From Variovorax beijingensis (lineage in GTDB: Bacteria; Pseudomonadota; Gammaproteobacteria; Burkholderiales; Burkholderiaceae_C): a DNA stretch of 64,000 nt. Below the pieces are notes generated by a model. It was not told the DNA's origin. It saw only the letters and a list, made by a program, of their open reading frames with translations, and did no database searches. Where the stretch lies: positions 124,001 through 188,000 of the forward strand of contig NZ_RXFQ01000001.1 in NCBI RefSeq assembly GCF_003951285.1, written 5' to 3'. How positions within the stretch are numbered: the first letter of the stretch is position 1; the number at the start of each line of letters is the position of its first letter. Below, piece by piece: positions 50,092-57,500 of this stretch. Both the position numbers and the translations under genes were made by a program.

Positions 50092-50985
50092 TCAGTCCTT
50101 GTGGACGTGGCCGTGTTCCCCGTGGCCTTCGTCGTGGCCATGGTCGCCATGGCCGTGCTCGCCGTGCGCCAGCCGGCTCACCAGCGAGACCAGCGCGATG
50201 CCCACCACCAGCCAGGCGATCTGCGCCGCGGTCTGCCGCGCGGGCAGCCGCTTCTGCAGCTGGGGGATCAGGTCGGCCAGCGCCACGTAGACGAAGCTGC
50301 TGCTGGCCAGCACCAGGAAGTAGGGCAGCCAGCCGTGCAGCTGGTCGACCAGCCACCATCCCACGATGCCGCCCAGCATGGTCATGGTGCCGGCCAGCGA
50401 CACCTTGACGAGCGCCGCACGCTGGTTGGCCGAACTCTGGCGCAGCACGACCAGGTCGCCGATGTGGTGCGGAACCTCGTGCGCCAGCACGGCCACGGCC
50501 GCCACCAGGCCCAGGCGAATGTCCGCGATGAAGGCCGACGCGATCAGGATGCCGTCGCCGAAGCAGTGCACGCTGTCGCCGGTGAGCACGGCCCAGCCGC
50601 CGCCCATGCGGGGCGCGTGGCTGTGCGCATGGCCGTGGTCGTGCGCATGGCCGTGGTCGCCATGATGGTGCTCGTGCCCGTGGTGCCAGAGCTCGGCCTT
50701 GTCGAGCAGGAAGAAGAACACCAGCCCGAACAGCAGCACACCGAACAGCAGCGCGGGTTCGATGCGGCTTTCGAAGGCTTCGGGCAAGAGGTGCATGAAC
50801 GCGGTGGCCAGCAGCGCGCCCGCGGCCAGGCTCAGCAGGTGCTGCGAATTCACCCCACCCGAGCCGTTGCGAACGCCCACGCGCAAGAGCAATGCGGCCA
50901 GCCACACGCTTCCGATGCCGGCAACCAGGGTCGCCGCGATGATCACTATCAAATTCATAGCTGCTTGCGCAATGTCGATGGGCAT
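50092..50985 (-). CDS. ZIP family metal transporter
   Basis: From the ATG at 50985 the protein has 297 residues with about eight membrane segments. ZIP signatures are present: HCFGDGILIASAF in helix 4 and HEVPHHIGD in helix 5, the metal path. The loop between helices 3 and 4 is very His-rich (HHGHEHHHGDHGHAHDHGHA) and so is the C-terminal tail (HGEHGHGDHGHDEGH), typical of zinc sensing or binding. An alternative ATG at 50961 would remove eight residues. It probably carries zinc or another divalent metal across the inner membrane. Confidence 0.9.
   Translation of the reverse strand: MPIDIAQAAMNLIVIIAATLVAGIGSVWLAALLLRVGVRNGSGGVNSQHLLSLAAGALLATAFMHLLPEAFESRIEPALLFGVLLFGLVFFFLLDKAELWHHGHEHHHGDHGHAHDHGHAHSHAPRMGGGWAVLTGDSVHCFGDGILIASAFIADIRLGLVAAVAVLAHEVPHHIGDLVVLRQSSANQRAALVKVSLAGTMTMLGGIVGWWLVDQLHGWLPYFLVLASSSFVYVALADLIPQLQKRLPARQTAAQIAWLVVGIALVSLVSRLAHGEHGHGDHGHDEGHGEHGHVHKD
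50947..50982. repeat. Possible short Comamonadaceae dispersed motif overlapping the ZIP start
   Basis: The stretch around ATCAAATTCATAGCTGCTTG resembles a short sequence I associate with many intergenic regions of Comamonadaceae. It covers both candidate start codons of the ZIP gene. The identification is from memory of the motif and is weak; there is no second copy in this window. Confidence 0.25.
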
Positions 50986-51002
50986 TGATGCCCGATACCG
51001 TT

Positions 51003-51036
51003 CATAAAAGAGAAAGGCCGTCACTGGGACGGCCTT
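51003..51036 (-). terminator. Intrinsic terminator after the dienelactone hydrolase gene
   Basis: On the minus strand AAGGCCGTC pairs with GACGGCCTT (51036-51014), followed by a T-rich tract (TTTCTCTTTTAT). It lies 27 bases past the stop codon and separates this gene from the ZIP gene. Confidence 0.82.
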
Positions 51037-51062
51037 CGGCGGTGGATGGCTGCAGGCGGCCG

Positions 51063-51962
51063 TCAGGCGACGCCATTGGCTTTGAACCAGGCCGTGGCGC
51101 GCTGCCATCCGTCTTCGGCCGCGCTTTTCACGTAGCTCGGGCGGTAGTCGGCATGGAACGCGTGGCCTGCTTCGGGATACACGACGAAGCTCGAAGCCTT
51201 GGCCGCCGGGGTTCCGGTGGCCAGGGCCGCTTTCATCTTATCAACCGTGTCAAGGGGGATGCCCTGGTCCTTGCCGCCGTAGAGGCCGAGCACGGGCGCC
51301 TGCAGGCTGGCTGCGACGTCGACCGGGTGCCTGGGCGTGAGCTCGCTCGGCTGGCCGACCAGCCGGCCGTACCAGGCCACGCCGGCCTTGACCTTGCCGG
51401 TGGCCGCATAGAGCCACACGATGCGGCCGCCCCAGCAGAAGCCGGTGATGCCGGCCTTGGAGACATTGCCGCCGTTGGCCGCGGCGTAGGCCAGCGCGCC
51501 GTCGAGGTCGGCCATGACCTGCGCATCGGGCACCTTGCTCACGATGTCGGCCTGCAGCTTGGGAATGTCGGTGTAGCCGCGCGGATCGCCCTGGCGCGCA
51601 TAGAGTTCGGGCGCAATGGCCAGGTAGCCGAGCTTGGCGAAGCGGCGGCAGGTGTCGGCGATGTATTCGTGCACGCCGAAGATCTCCTGGATCACCAGGA
51701 TCACGGGCAGGCCGGTCTTGCCGGCGGGCGCCGCTGCATAGGCCGGCACTTCGAAGCCATTGACGGTGTACTTGACCGGCCCGGCCTTCAGGCCCTCGGC
51801 CGAGGTGCTGATGGCGGTCTGCGCCATGACCGGCATGACCGCGGCCGCGTAGCCCACGCCAATGGCGGCCTTGAGCGCGGTGCGGCGCGTGGCGCCCTGC
51901 TCTGTGCTCTGGCCGGGGCGAAGCGAATCGAAATCGGAACGGCTGTCGTCGCGAAGGGACAT
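51063..51962 (-). CDS. Dienelactone hydrolase family protein, exported by a twin-arginine signal
   Basis: The 299-residue alpha/beta hydrolase has the dienelactone-hydrolase triad Cys176 (GFCWGG), Asp232 (GGKDQG) and His267 (AGHAFH), plus QEIFGVHEYIADTCRRFA. The N-terminus holds TRRTALKAAIGVGYAAAV ending VMAQ, a twin-arginine signal at residues 26-27, so the protein is exported folded. The ATG at 51962 follows GGAG by 8 bases; one ten codons upstream lacks a site. Family members open lactones or cleave esters. Confidence 0.88.
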   Translation of the reverse strand: MSLRDDSRSDFDSLRPGQSTEQGATRRTALKAAIGVGYAAAVMPVMAQTAISTSAEGLKAGPVKYTVNGFEVPAYAAAPAGKTGLPVILVIQEIFGVHEYIADTCRRFAKLGYLAIAPELYARQGDPRGYTDIPKLQADIVSKVPDAQVMADLDGALAYAAANGGNVSKAGITGFCWGGRIVWLYAATGKVKAGVAWYGRLVGQPSELTPRHPVDVAASLQAPVLGLYGGKDQGIPLDTVDKMKAALATGTPAAKASSFVVYPEAGHAFHADYRPSYVKSAAEDGWQRATAWFKANGVA

Positions 51963-52061
51963 GGGTTGGGCTCCAGTTGAATCGTCGGACAAGGGGGCAT
52001 GCGTGAAAACGCACGCCGCAATGTAGGCGAAATCGGCCCGGCCCGTCTGCCGGCAGGGTTG

Positions 52062-52799
52062 CTAGTCGCGGTAGGCGCGGCGCGCCAGTGCGGCGGCCAG
52101 CACCTGCGCCGGGTCGACCAGGCTCAGCCCGGCCACGGCGGCCGAACCCTGCAGCCCGAGCGGCACCTCGGTGCAGCCCATGATGATGGTGACCGGTCCA
52201 TGGCGCTCTGCGAGCTGCAGCGCCACCTGCGAAAAACAGGCTTCGGCGAGCTGCATGTTGCCCGCCTTGACGCCGTCGAAGATGCCGCGCGTGATGATGC
52301 GGCGCTCTTCGGCCAGCGGCACATGGCAATCGAGCCCCGCTTCGGCCAGCGCCTGTTCGTAGAGCCGGACGCGGTAGGTGCCTTCGGTGGCCATCAGCGC
52401 CACGCTGCCCGTGCCCTGCGCCGCCAGATGCCGCGCCACCTCGCGCGCCATGTGCAGCAGCTCGACCTGCGGAAAGCGCTCCTGCAGCCTGGCGTGCCAG
52501 GCATGCGCGGTGTTGCAGGCAATGGCCACCGCCTGGCTGCCCAGCGCGGCAAGGCGCCCGAGCGCCTGCAGCATCGGCTCGAGCGGCTGGTGTGCGCCAT
52601 TCTCGGCCGAGCCCAGTGCATCGGTGCGGTCGGGCACCGGCACCTGCGCCAGCCAGTGCTCCGGAAAGGACTGGTCCCGCACCGGCTCCCCGCGAGCGCG
52701 CATCTGCTGCGCGCAGGCCTGCACGAACAGCCGGACGAAGTCGGCCCCCGCCGCAGGGCCCATGCCGCCCAGGATGCCAACTACATTCGTCGAAGCCAT
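52062..52799 (-). CDS. Aspartate/glutamate racemase family protein
   Basis: The 245-residue protein has the GILGGMGPAAGADF start typical of aspartate racemases. The two catalytic cysteines sit in ACNTAH (Cys95) and MGCTEVPL (Cys209) for two-base racemisation without cofactor. The gene follows the orphan binding-protein gene on the same strand, with a palindromic repeat filling the space and a GAGAAAG ribosome site right after it. It likely interconverts D- and L-acidic amino acids (or hydantoins, a related substrate class), which fits the DadA-like gene nearby. Confidence 0.85.
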   Translation of the reverse strand: MASTNVVGILGGMGPAAGADFVRLFVQACAQQMRARGEPVRDQSFPEHWLAQVPVPDRTDALGSAENGAHQPLEPMLQALGRLAALGSQAVAIACNTAHAWHARLQERFPQVELLHMAREVARHLAAQGTGSVALMATEGTYRVRLYEQALAEAGLDCHVPLAEERRIITRGIFDGVKAGNMQLAEACFSQVALQLAERHGPVTIIMGCTEVPLGLQGSAAVAGLSLVDPAQVLAAALARRAYRD

Positions 52800-52810
52800 G
52801 TTCTTTCTCT

Positions 52811-52906
52811 ATTTCAGGAATACCGCGGAACCGGCTTTGCCGGGCCGCTGGTATTGCCCCCGGTAGGGGGTGGGCGAAGCGACACGAAGTGCGCGCAGCC
52901 TGGGGG
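52811..52906 (-). repeat. Dispersed palindromic repeat, intergenic copy
   Basis: Read on the minus strand it starts CCCCCAGGCTGCGCGCACTT and ends near TATTCCTGAAAT, matching 34952-35050. It holds CCCCC...GGGGG and CCGGC-AAA-GCCGG hairpins. It fills the gap between the binding-protein stop codon and the racemase ribosome site and may affect their relative expression. Confidence 0.85.
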
Positions 52907-52911
52907 CGAGC

Positions 52912-53799
52912 TCAAGTAGCGGGCTTGTCCGAAGGCGCCTTGATGTTGTCCTTGAGCTGCTGGCTCATGGGCAGGTTCAGCGGCACGTTCTTCGGCGGGA
53001 TCGGCGACATGAACCACTTGGTGTAGAGCTTCTCGAACTCACCGCTCTTCATCATGCCGATGAAGGTGTCGTCCACCAGCTTCTTGAAGGCCGGGTCGTC
53101 CTTGGGCAGCATGCAGGCATAGGGCTCGACCTGCAGCGGCTCGCCCACCACCTCGTAGTCGGCCGGGTTCTTGGCATTGGCGATCAGGCCGAACAGCAGG
53201 ATGTCGTCCATGGCAAATGCCACGGCGCGGTCGCTTTCCACGAGCAGGAAGGCGTCGGCGTGGTCCTTGCCGAGCACGATGTCCATGTCGAGGTTCTTCT
53301 CGGTGTTGTACTTGCGCATGACCAGCGCATTGGTGGTGCCGGTGGTGCTGGCCACCGTCTTCTTGGCGAGGTCGGCGTAGTCCTTGATCTTCGAGGACTT
53401 CTTCGTCAACAGGCGCGTGCCCGTGTAGAAATGGTTGACGGCAAAGGCCACGTCCTTGCCGCGTGCGCTGTTGTTGGTGGTGGAGCCGCACTCCAGGTCG
53501 ACAGTGCCGTTGGTGATGAGCGGGATGCGGTTCTGCGAGGTCACCGGCATCAGCTGCACCTGCAGGCTGGGCTTGTTGAGCTTCTTCTTCACCGCCTCGA
53601 CCACGGCGTTGGAGAGTTCGACCGAGAAGCCGATCGGCTTGTTGGGACCGTCCAGGTAGCTGAAGGGCACCGACGACTCGCGGTAGGCGAGCGTGATCTT
53701 GCCGGACTCGGCGATCTTGGCCAGCGTGTCGGCGGCCTGGACGCCGGTGGCGGAAAGCAACACCACGGCAGCGGCAGCCATCAATGCGGAGAGTTTCAT
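52912..53799 (-). CDS. Polar amino acid ABC transporter substrate-binding protein (GltI-like), orphan
   Basis: The 295-residue exported protein has a signal peptide (MKLSALMAAAAVVLLSATG ending VQA) and a family 3 binding fold (GKITLAYRESSVPFSYLDG, IGFSVELSNAVVEAVKK, LECGSTTNNSARGKDVAFAV). The arrangement resembles glutamate/aspartate-binding GltI. No permease or ATPase lies next to it, so it must use components encoded elsewhere. The ATG at 53799 begins the signal peptide. The Asp/Glu-type racemase downstream suggests an acidic amino acid ligand. Confidence 0.88.
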   Translation of the reverse strand: MKLSALMAAAAVVLLSATGVQAADTLAKIAESGKITLAYRESSVPFSYLDGPNKPIGFSVELSNAVVEAVKKKLNKPSLQVQLMPVTSQNRIPLITNGTVDLECGSTTNNSARGKDVAFAVNHFYTGTRLLTKKSSKIKDYADLAKKTVASTTGTTNALVMRKYNTEKNLDMDIVLGKDHADAFLLVESDRAVAFAMDDILLFGLIANAKNPADYEVVGEPLQVEPYACMLPKDDPAFKKLVDDTFIGMMKSGEFEKLYTKWFMSPIPPKNVPLNLPMSQQLKDNIKAPSDKPAT

Positions 53800-53882
53800 G
53801 CGAGCCTTCTTCAGATTGGTTGAACAGAGCGGCCAGTGTAAGAAGGAGTGACACACCGCGACAATTCCAATTGAACCCTAGG

Positions 53883-53901
53883 CCATACCCAAAGGTTATG
53901 G
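53883..53901. promoter_or_regulatory. LysR-type T-N11-A dyad between the binding-protein and dadA genes
   Basis: CCATACCC and GGTTATGG form an almost perfect dyad around AAA, containing T-N11-A (53886 to 53898). It lies between the divergent genes, about 84 bases from one start and 132 from the other. The LysR gene at 55271 is the nearest candidate regulator. Confidence 0.4.
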
Positions 53902-54033
53902 GTTGGGCAAAGCCGGGCGGCAAGGCATGCGCTTTGGCTATGGGCCACCGCGCTTTTGGCATTTCCGGCCGGCGCGGCACGCACCTACAGTCGATGCTGT
54001 CCCCTATTCACTCCTTCCCGGAAAGTTGCCTCC

Positions 54034-55254
54034 ATGCATGTGTGTGTGCTCGGCGCCGGCATCGTGGGCCTGGCCACCGCCTGGCAGCTCGAACGCCGGG
54101 GCCACCAAGTCACGGTGATCGACCGCGCCGCCCCCGGTGCGGGCGCGAGCGGCGGCAACGGCGCGCAACTGAGCTACTCGTACGTGCAGCCGCTGGCCGA
54201 TCCGTCGATCTGGAAGCAGTTGCCCAAGCTGCTGCTCTCGCCCTCCTCGCCACTCAAGCTGCAGCCCCAGCTCGATCCGCTGCAGTGGCGCTGGGGGCTG
54301 GCCTTCCTGGCCGCCTGCAATGCGCAGACCTCCCGCAGCACCACCGCACAATTGCTCGCGCTGGCCGCGCTGAGCCGCAGCGGCTTCGAGGCGATGCAGG
54401 CCGACGTGGCACCCGACTGCGACTTTTCCGCCACCGGCAAGCTGGTGCTGTACGCCAGCGCGGCCTCGCTCGACGGTGCACGCGCGCAGCTCGAGCTGCA
54501 GCGCGCCATGGGCAGCGCGCAGCGCATCGTCTCGCCCGACGAATGCGCCGCCATCGAGCCCGCGCTCGCGGGCTATCGCAGCCAGATGGCCGGCGCCGTC
54601 TACACGCCCAGCGAATGCGCGGCCGACTGCCTCAAGGTCTGCGCCGAACTGCAGCGGGTGCTCGGCGCGCGCGGCGTGCGATTTCTGCTCGGTGCCGACG
54701 TGCACGGCTTCGCACGCAGCAACGGCCGGGTGGCGGCAGTGAACACCAGTGCAGGCGACATCGAGGCCGATGCCTTCGTGATGGCACTGGGCTCGGCCTC
54801 GCACAGGCTCGGGCGCGCGCTGGGCGCCTACCTGCCGGTGTATCCGCTCAAGGGCTACAGCATCACGGTGGAGGTCGATCCCTCGCCCGGCGCCGCGCCC
54901 ACGGTGAACGTGACCGACAGCGCCCGCAAGGTGGTGTTCGCGCGCATCGGCTCGCGGCTGCGCGTGGCGGGCATGGCGGAGCTGGTGGGGCACGACGCGA
55001 GCATTCCGGCCACGCGCATCGAGACGCTGGCCGCCGCCACGCGCGCCGTGTTCCCGCATGCAAGCCGGCTCGAGGAACTGCATCCGTGGACCGGCATGCG
55101 GCCGGCCACGCCCAAGGGGCTGCCGATCATCGGCCGGCTGGCGAGCGCGCCGCCGAACATGCTGTTCAACACGGGCCATGGCGCGCTGGGCTTCACGCTG
55201 GCCTTCGGCTCGGCGCAGCGGATTGCCGAGGCGCTGGAGTCCGCGGCTTCCTGA
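54034..55254 (+). CDS. dadA: D-amino acid dehydrogenase (DadA-like)
   Basis: The 406-residue flavoprotein starts MHVCVLGAGIVGLATAWQLE (FAD motif at 7-14). It has the DadA hallmarks GASGGNGAQLSYSYVQPLADP, VYPLKGYSITV and the C-terminal PWTGMRPATPKGLPIIGR and NTGHGALGFTLAFGSAQRIAE. It oxidises D-amino acids to keto acids and ammonia and passes electrons to the respiratory chain. The start at 54034 gives the normal N-terminus. It is divergent from the amino-acid-binding protein/racemase pair and convergent with a LysR gene 16 bases downstream. Confidence 0.88.
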   Translation: MHVCVLGAGIVGLATAWQLERRGHQVTVIDRAAPGAGASGGNGAQLSYSYVQPLADPSIWKQLPKLLLSPSSPLKLQPQLDPLQWRWGLAFLAACNAQTSRSTTAQLLALAALSRSGFEAMQADVAPDCDFSATGKLVLYASAASLDGARAQLELQRAMGSAQRIVSPDECAAIEPALAGYRSQMAGAVYTPSECAADCLKVCAELQRVLGARGVRFLLGADVHGFARSNGRVAAVNTSAGDIEADAFVMALGSASHRLGRALGAYLPVYPLKGYSITVEVDPSPGAAPTVNVTDSARKVVFARIGSRLRVAGMAELVGHDASIPATRIETLAAATRAVFPHASRLEELHPWTGMRPATPKGLPIIGRLASAPPNMLFNTGHGALGFTLAFGSAQRIAEALESAAS

Positions 55255-55270
55255 GTTGCGGCGCCGCTGA

Positions 55271-56173
55271 TCAGGCCGCCTGCTCGATCGCCTCCCGCAT
55301 GCAGCGCGTGATGCCGCGCACCGCCACCGAATCGGGCTTGCCCGCAAAGCGCAAGGCGCGCACCGGCACCGGAATGTGCGGCTCCAGCGCCAGCACGTCG
55401 ACCTTGGCGGCGTCCGCCGAGCGGGCCGTGCAGCCGTCGACCAGCGCCACGCCGAGGCCGTGGTGCGCCATCGACAGCGCGGCGTGGTAGGTCTGCACCG
55501 TGACCACCGCCTGCTGGAAGCCGACGCCTGCCTGGCGGCAGGCCTGGCTCAGGCTGGTGCCCACCGGGTCGCGGCTGTCGAGCCCGATCACCGGCCGGTC
55601 GACCAGGTCGTGCAGCGCCACCGAGCCGTTGCGCACCAGCGCGCGCGGCAGCATGCCCTTGGGCGCGATGCACACCATGCGCGTGTCGGCCAGCGTTTCC
55701 TGCGTGAGCGAGGGATGCACCGCGGGGCTGAAGACAAAGCCCACGTCGGCCTCCTGCAGCAGCAGCGCCGACATGATCTGCGGCGAGTGCAGCGACTCGA
55801 CCGTGATCGCATAGCCCGGGTGCTTTTCGCGGAAGGCCTTGAGCGCGCGCGGCAGCACCTCGTAGCTCAGCGCCAGCACGCTCAGGATGCGCAGCTCGCC
55901 GGTGTCGCTGCCCGCGCGCAGGTTGGCCGCGAGGCGCTGCACCTCGTCGAGCTGCGCAAACAGCCGCTCGATGTGCGGATACAGCGTGAGCGCCTCGGTG
56001 GTCGGCGTGAGCCGGCCCTTGGCGCGCTGGAACAGCGGAAAGCCCAGCTGCAGCTCGGCATGCTGCAAGGTGCGGCTCACCGCCGGCTGCGTGATGTTGA
56101 TGAGCCGCGCCGCCGCGCTCACGCTGCCCGTGAGCATGATCGCGTTGAAGACCTCGATGTGGCGCAGGCGCAT
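55271..56173 (-). CDS. LysR family transcriptional regulator
   Basis: The 300-residue regulator has an N-terminal helix-turn-helix (MRLRHIEVFNAIMLTGSVSAAARLINITQPAVSRTLQHAE) and a co-inducer domain. It lies 7 bases after the stop of the M20 peptidase gene on the same strand, so it is probably the last gene of that transcript. It faces dadA tail to tail. It may regulate dadA and the binding-protein gene through the dyad at 53883-53901, but this is inferred from position. Confidence 0.9.
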   Translation of the reverse strand: MRLRHIEVFNAIMLTGSVSAAARLINITQPAVSRTLQHAELQLGFPLFQRAKGRLTPTTEALTLYPHIERLFAQLDEVQRLAANLRAGSDTGELRILSVLALSYEVLPRALKAFREKHPGYAITVESLHSPQIMSALLLQEADVGFVFSPAVHPSLTQETLADTRMVCIAPKGMLPRALVRNGSVALHDLVDRPVIGLDSRDPVGTSLSQACRQAGVGFQQAVVTVQTYHAALSMAHHGLGVALVDGCTARSADAAKVDVLALEPHIPVPVRALRFAGKPDSVAVRGITRCMREAIEQAA

Positions 56174-56180
56174 GGCCGGC

Positions 56181-57467
56181 TCAGTTGCCCGCGACTTTGC
56201 TGCGCGAGAGGTCCATCACCATGCGGGTCGCAAGATAGAGCCTCGGCTCGATGGAGTCGACCAGCACGTACTCGGCATCGGCCGAATGCGCGCCGAAGCC
56301 CTGCAGGCCGAAGCGCTCGACCACCGGCGCCTTGGTCTTGAGCGCGGCAAAGGCGGCATCGGTGCCGCCGCCGGCCACCTTGTCGTCGGCGCCCAGCGGC
56401 CGGCCGAGCTCGTCCTTGTAGATCTGCTGCGCATGCTTGGCGAGCGCGAGCGAGGCACCGGTGGCTTCGAGCGGCGGACGGCGGCGCTCGAACTTCATCT
56501 CGACCTTGGCCTCAGGGACCAGCTGCTTCTTCACGCGCTCCTGCACCTGCTGCTCGATGCGGTCGTAGTCGCTCACCTTGAGCACGCGCACGTCGGCGGC
56601 CGCGGTGGCGCTGGCCGGAATCACGTTGCGGTTGCTGCCCGAGCGCGAGATGGTCCAGTTCATCTTGAGCCCGGTGGCCGGATCGGACAGGTCGCGCATC
56701 TGCAGGATCTGGTGCGACAGCTCGTAGAGCGCGTTCACGCCCAGCTCCGGCGCCGAGCCCGCATGCGAGGCCTTGCCCGTGACGTTCAGCGTGACCGAGG
56801 CAATGCCCGCGGTGGCCAGCGAGAGCTTGTCTTCCTTGACCGAGGCCCCCTCGAACGACAGCACCGCGTCATGCTCGCCGCCCAGCCGCGTGATGAGCGC
56901 GCGCGAACCGGGCGAGCTGATTTCCTCGTCGCCGTTGATCAGCACCGTGAGCGTGCCGTAGTCCTTGAACTTCAGCGCCTGCAGCATCGCGACCGTGTGC
57001 GTGATGACCGCCACGCCCTGCTTGTCGTCGGCGATGCCCAGGCCATAGGCCTTGTCGCCTTCGACGCGGAACGGCTGCTTGTCGAGCATGCCCACGGTGT
57101 AGACCGTGTCCATGTGCGCGATGAGCATGATCTTCTTCTTGCCCGTGCCCTTGAAGGTGGCGCGCACCGCCCTACCGATTTTCTCGGGCGTGTCTTCCAT
57201 GCGGTAGGCCTCGGCGCTGGTGTCGACGAGCTCGACCTCGCCGCCCATGGCCTTGAACTTCGCGGCGATGAGGCCGGAGATCTTCTCCAGGCCTTCGAGG
57301 TCGCGGCTGCCCGATTCGATCGAGACCAGCTCCTTCAGCGTCTCGAGCAGCGCGGGCTTTTCCTTGGCGGCCAGCGAGGCGATGCGGGCATCGGGGGCGG
57401 CAAACGCGGTGCCCAGGCAGGCGGCGCAAACGGCGGCGAGCAGAAATTTGCGGGGCTGGAATGTCAT
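56181..57467 (-). CDS. M20 family exported peptidase (glutamate carboxypeptidase-like), second paralogue
   Basis: The 428-residue protein has a signal peptide (MTFQPRKFLLAAVCAACLG to AFA) and M20 zinc-site motifs IAHMDTVY, GIADDKQGVAV, NGDEEISS and the C-terminal AGGGTDAAFAALK. It shares architecture and many motifs with the protein at 37787, including a GxASHAGxAPELGxNALYELS segment, but they are not recent copies. It follows polA by 33 bases on the same strand. Confidence 0.88.
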   Translation of the reverse strand: MTFQPRKFLLAAVCAACLGTAFAAPDARIASLAAKEKPALLETLKELVSIESGSRDLEGLEKISGLIAAKFKAMGGEVELVDTSAEAYRMEDTPEKIGRAVRATFKGTGKKKIMLIAHMDTVYTVGMLDKQPFRVEGDKAYGLGIADDKQGVAVITHTVAMLQALKFKDYGTLTVLINGDEEISSPGSRALITRLGGEHDAVLSFEGASVKEDKLSLATAGIASVTLNVTGKASHAGSAPELGVNALYELSHQILQMRDLSDPATGLKMNWTISRSGSNRNVIPASATAAADVRVLKVSDYDRIEQQVQERVKKQLVPEAKVEMKFERRRPPLEATGASLALAKHAQQIYKDELGRPLGADDKVAGGGTDAAFAALKTKAPVVERFGLQGFGAHSADAEYVLVDSIEPRLYLATRMVMDLSRSKVAGN

Positions 57468-57500
57468 GTGCGTGGTTCTTCTTTCTTTAGTGGAGGTGGA

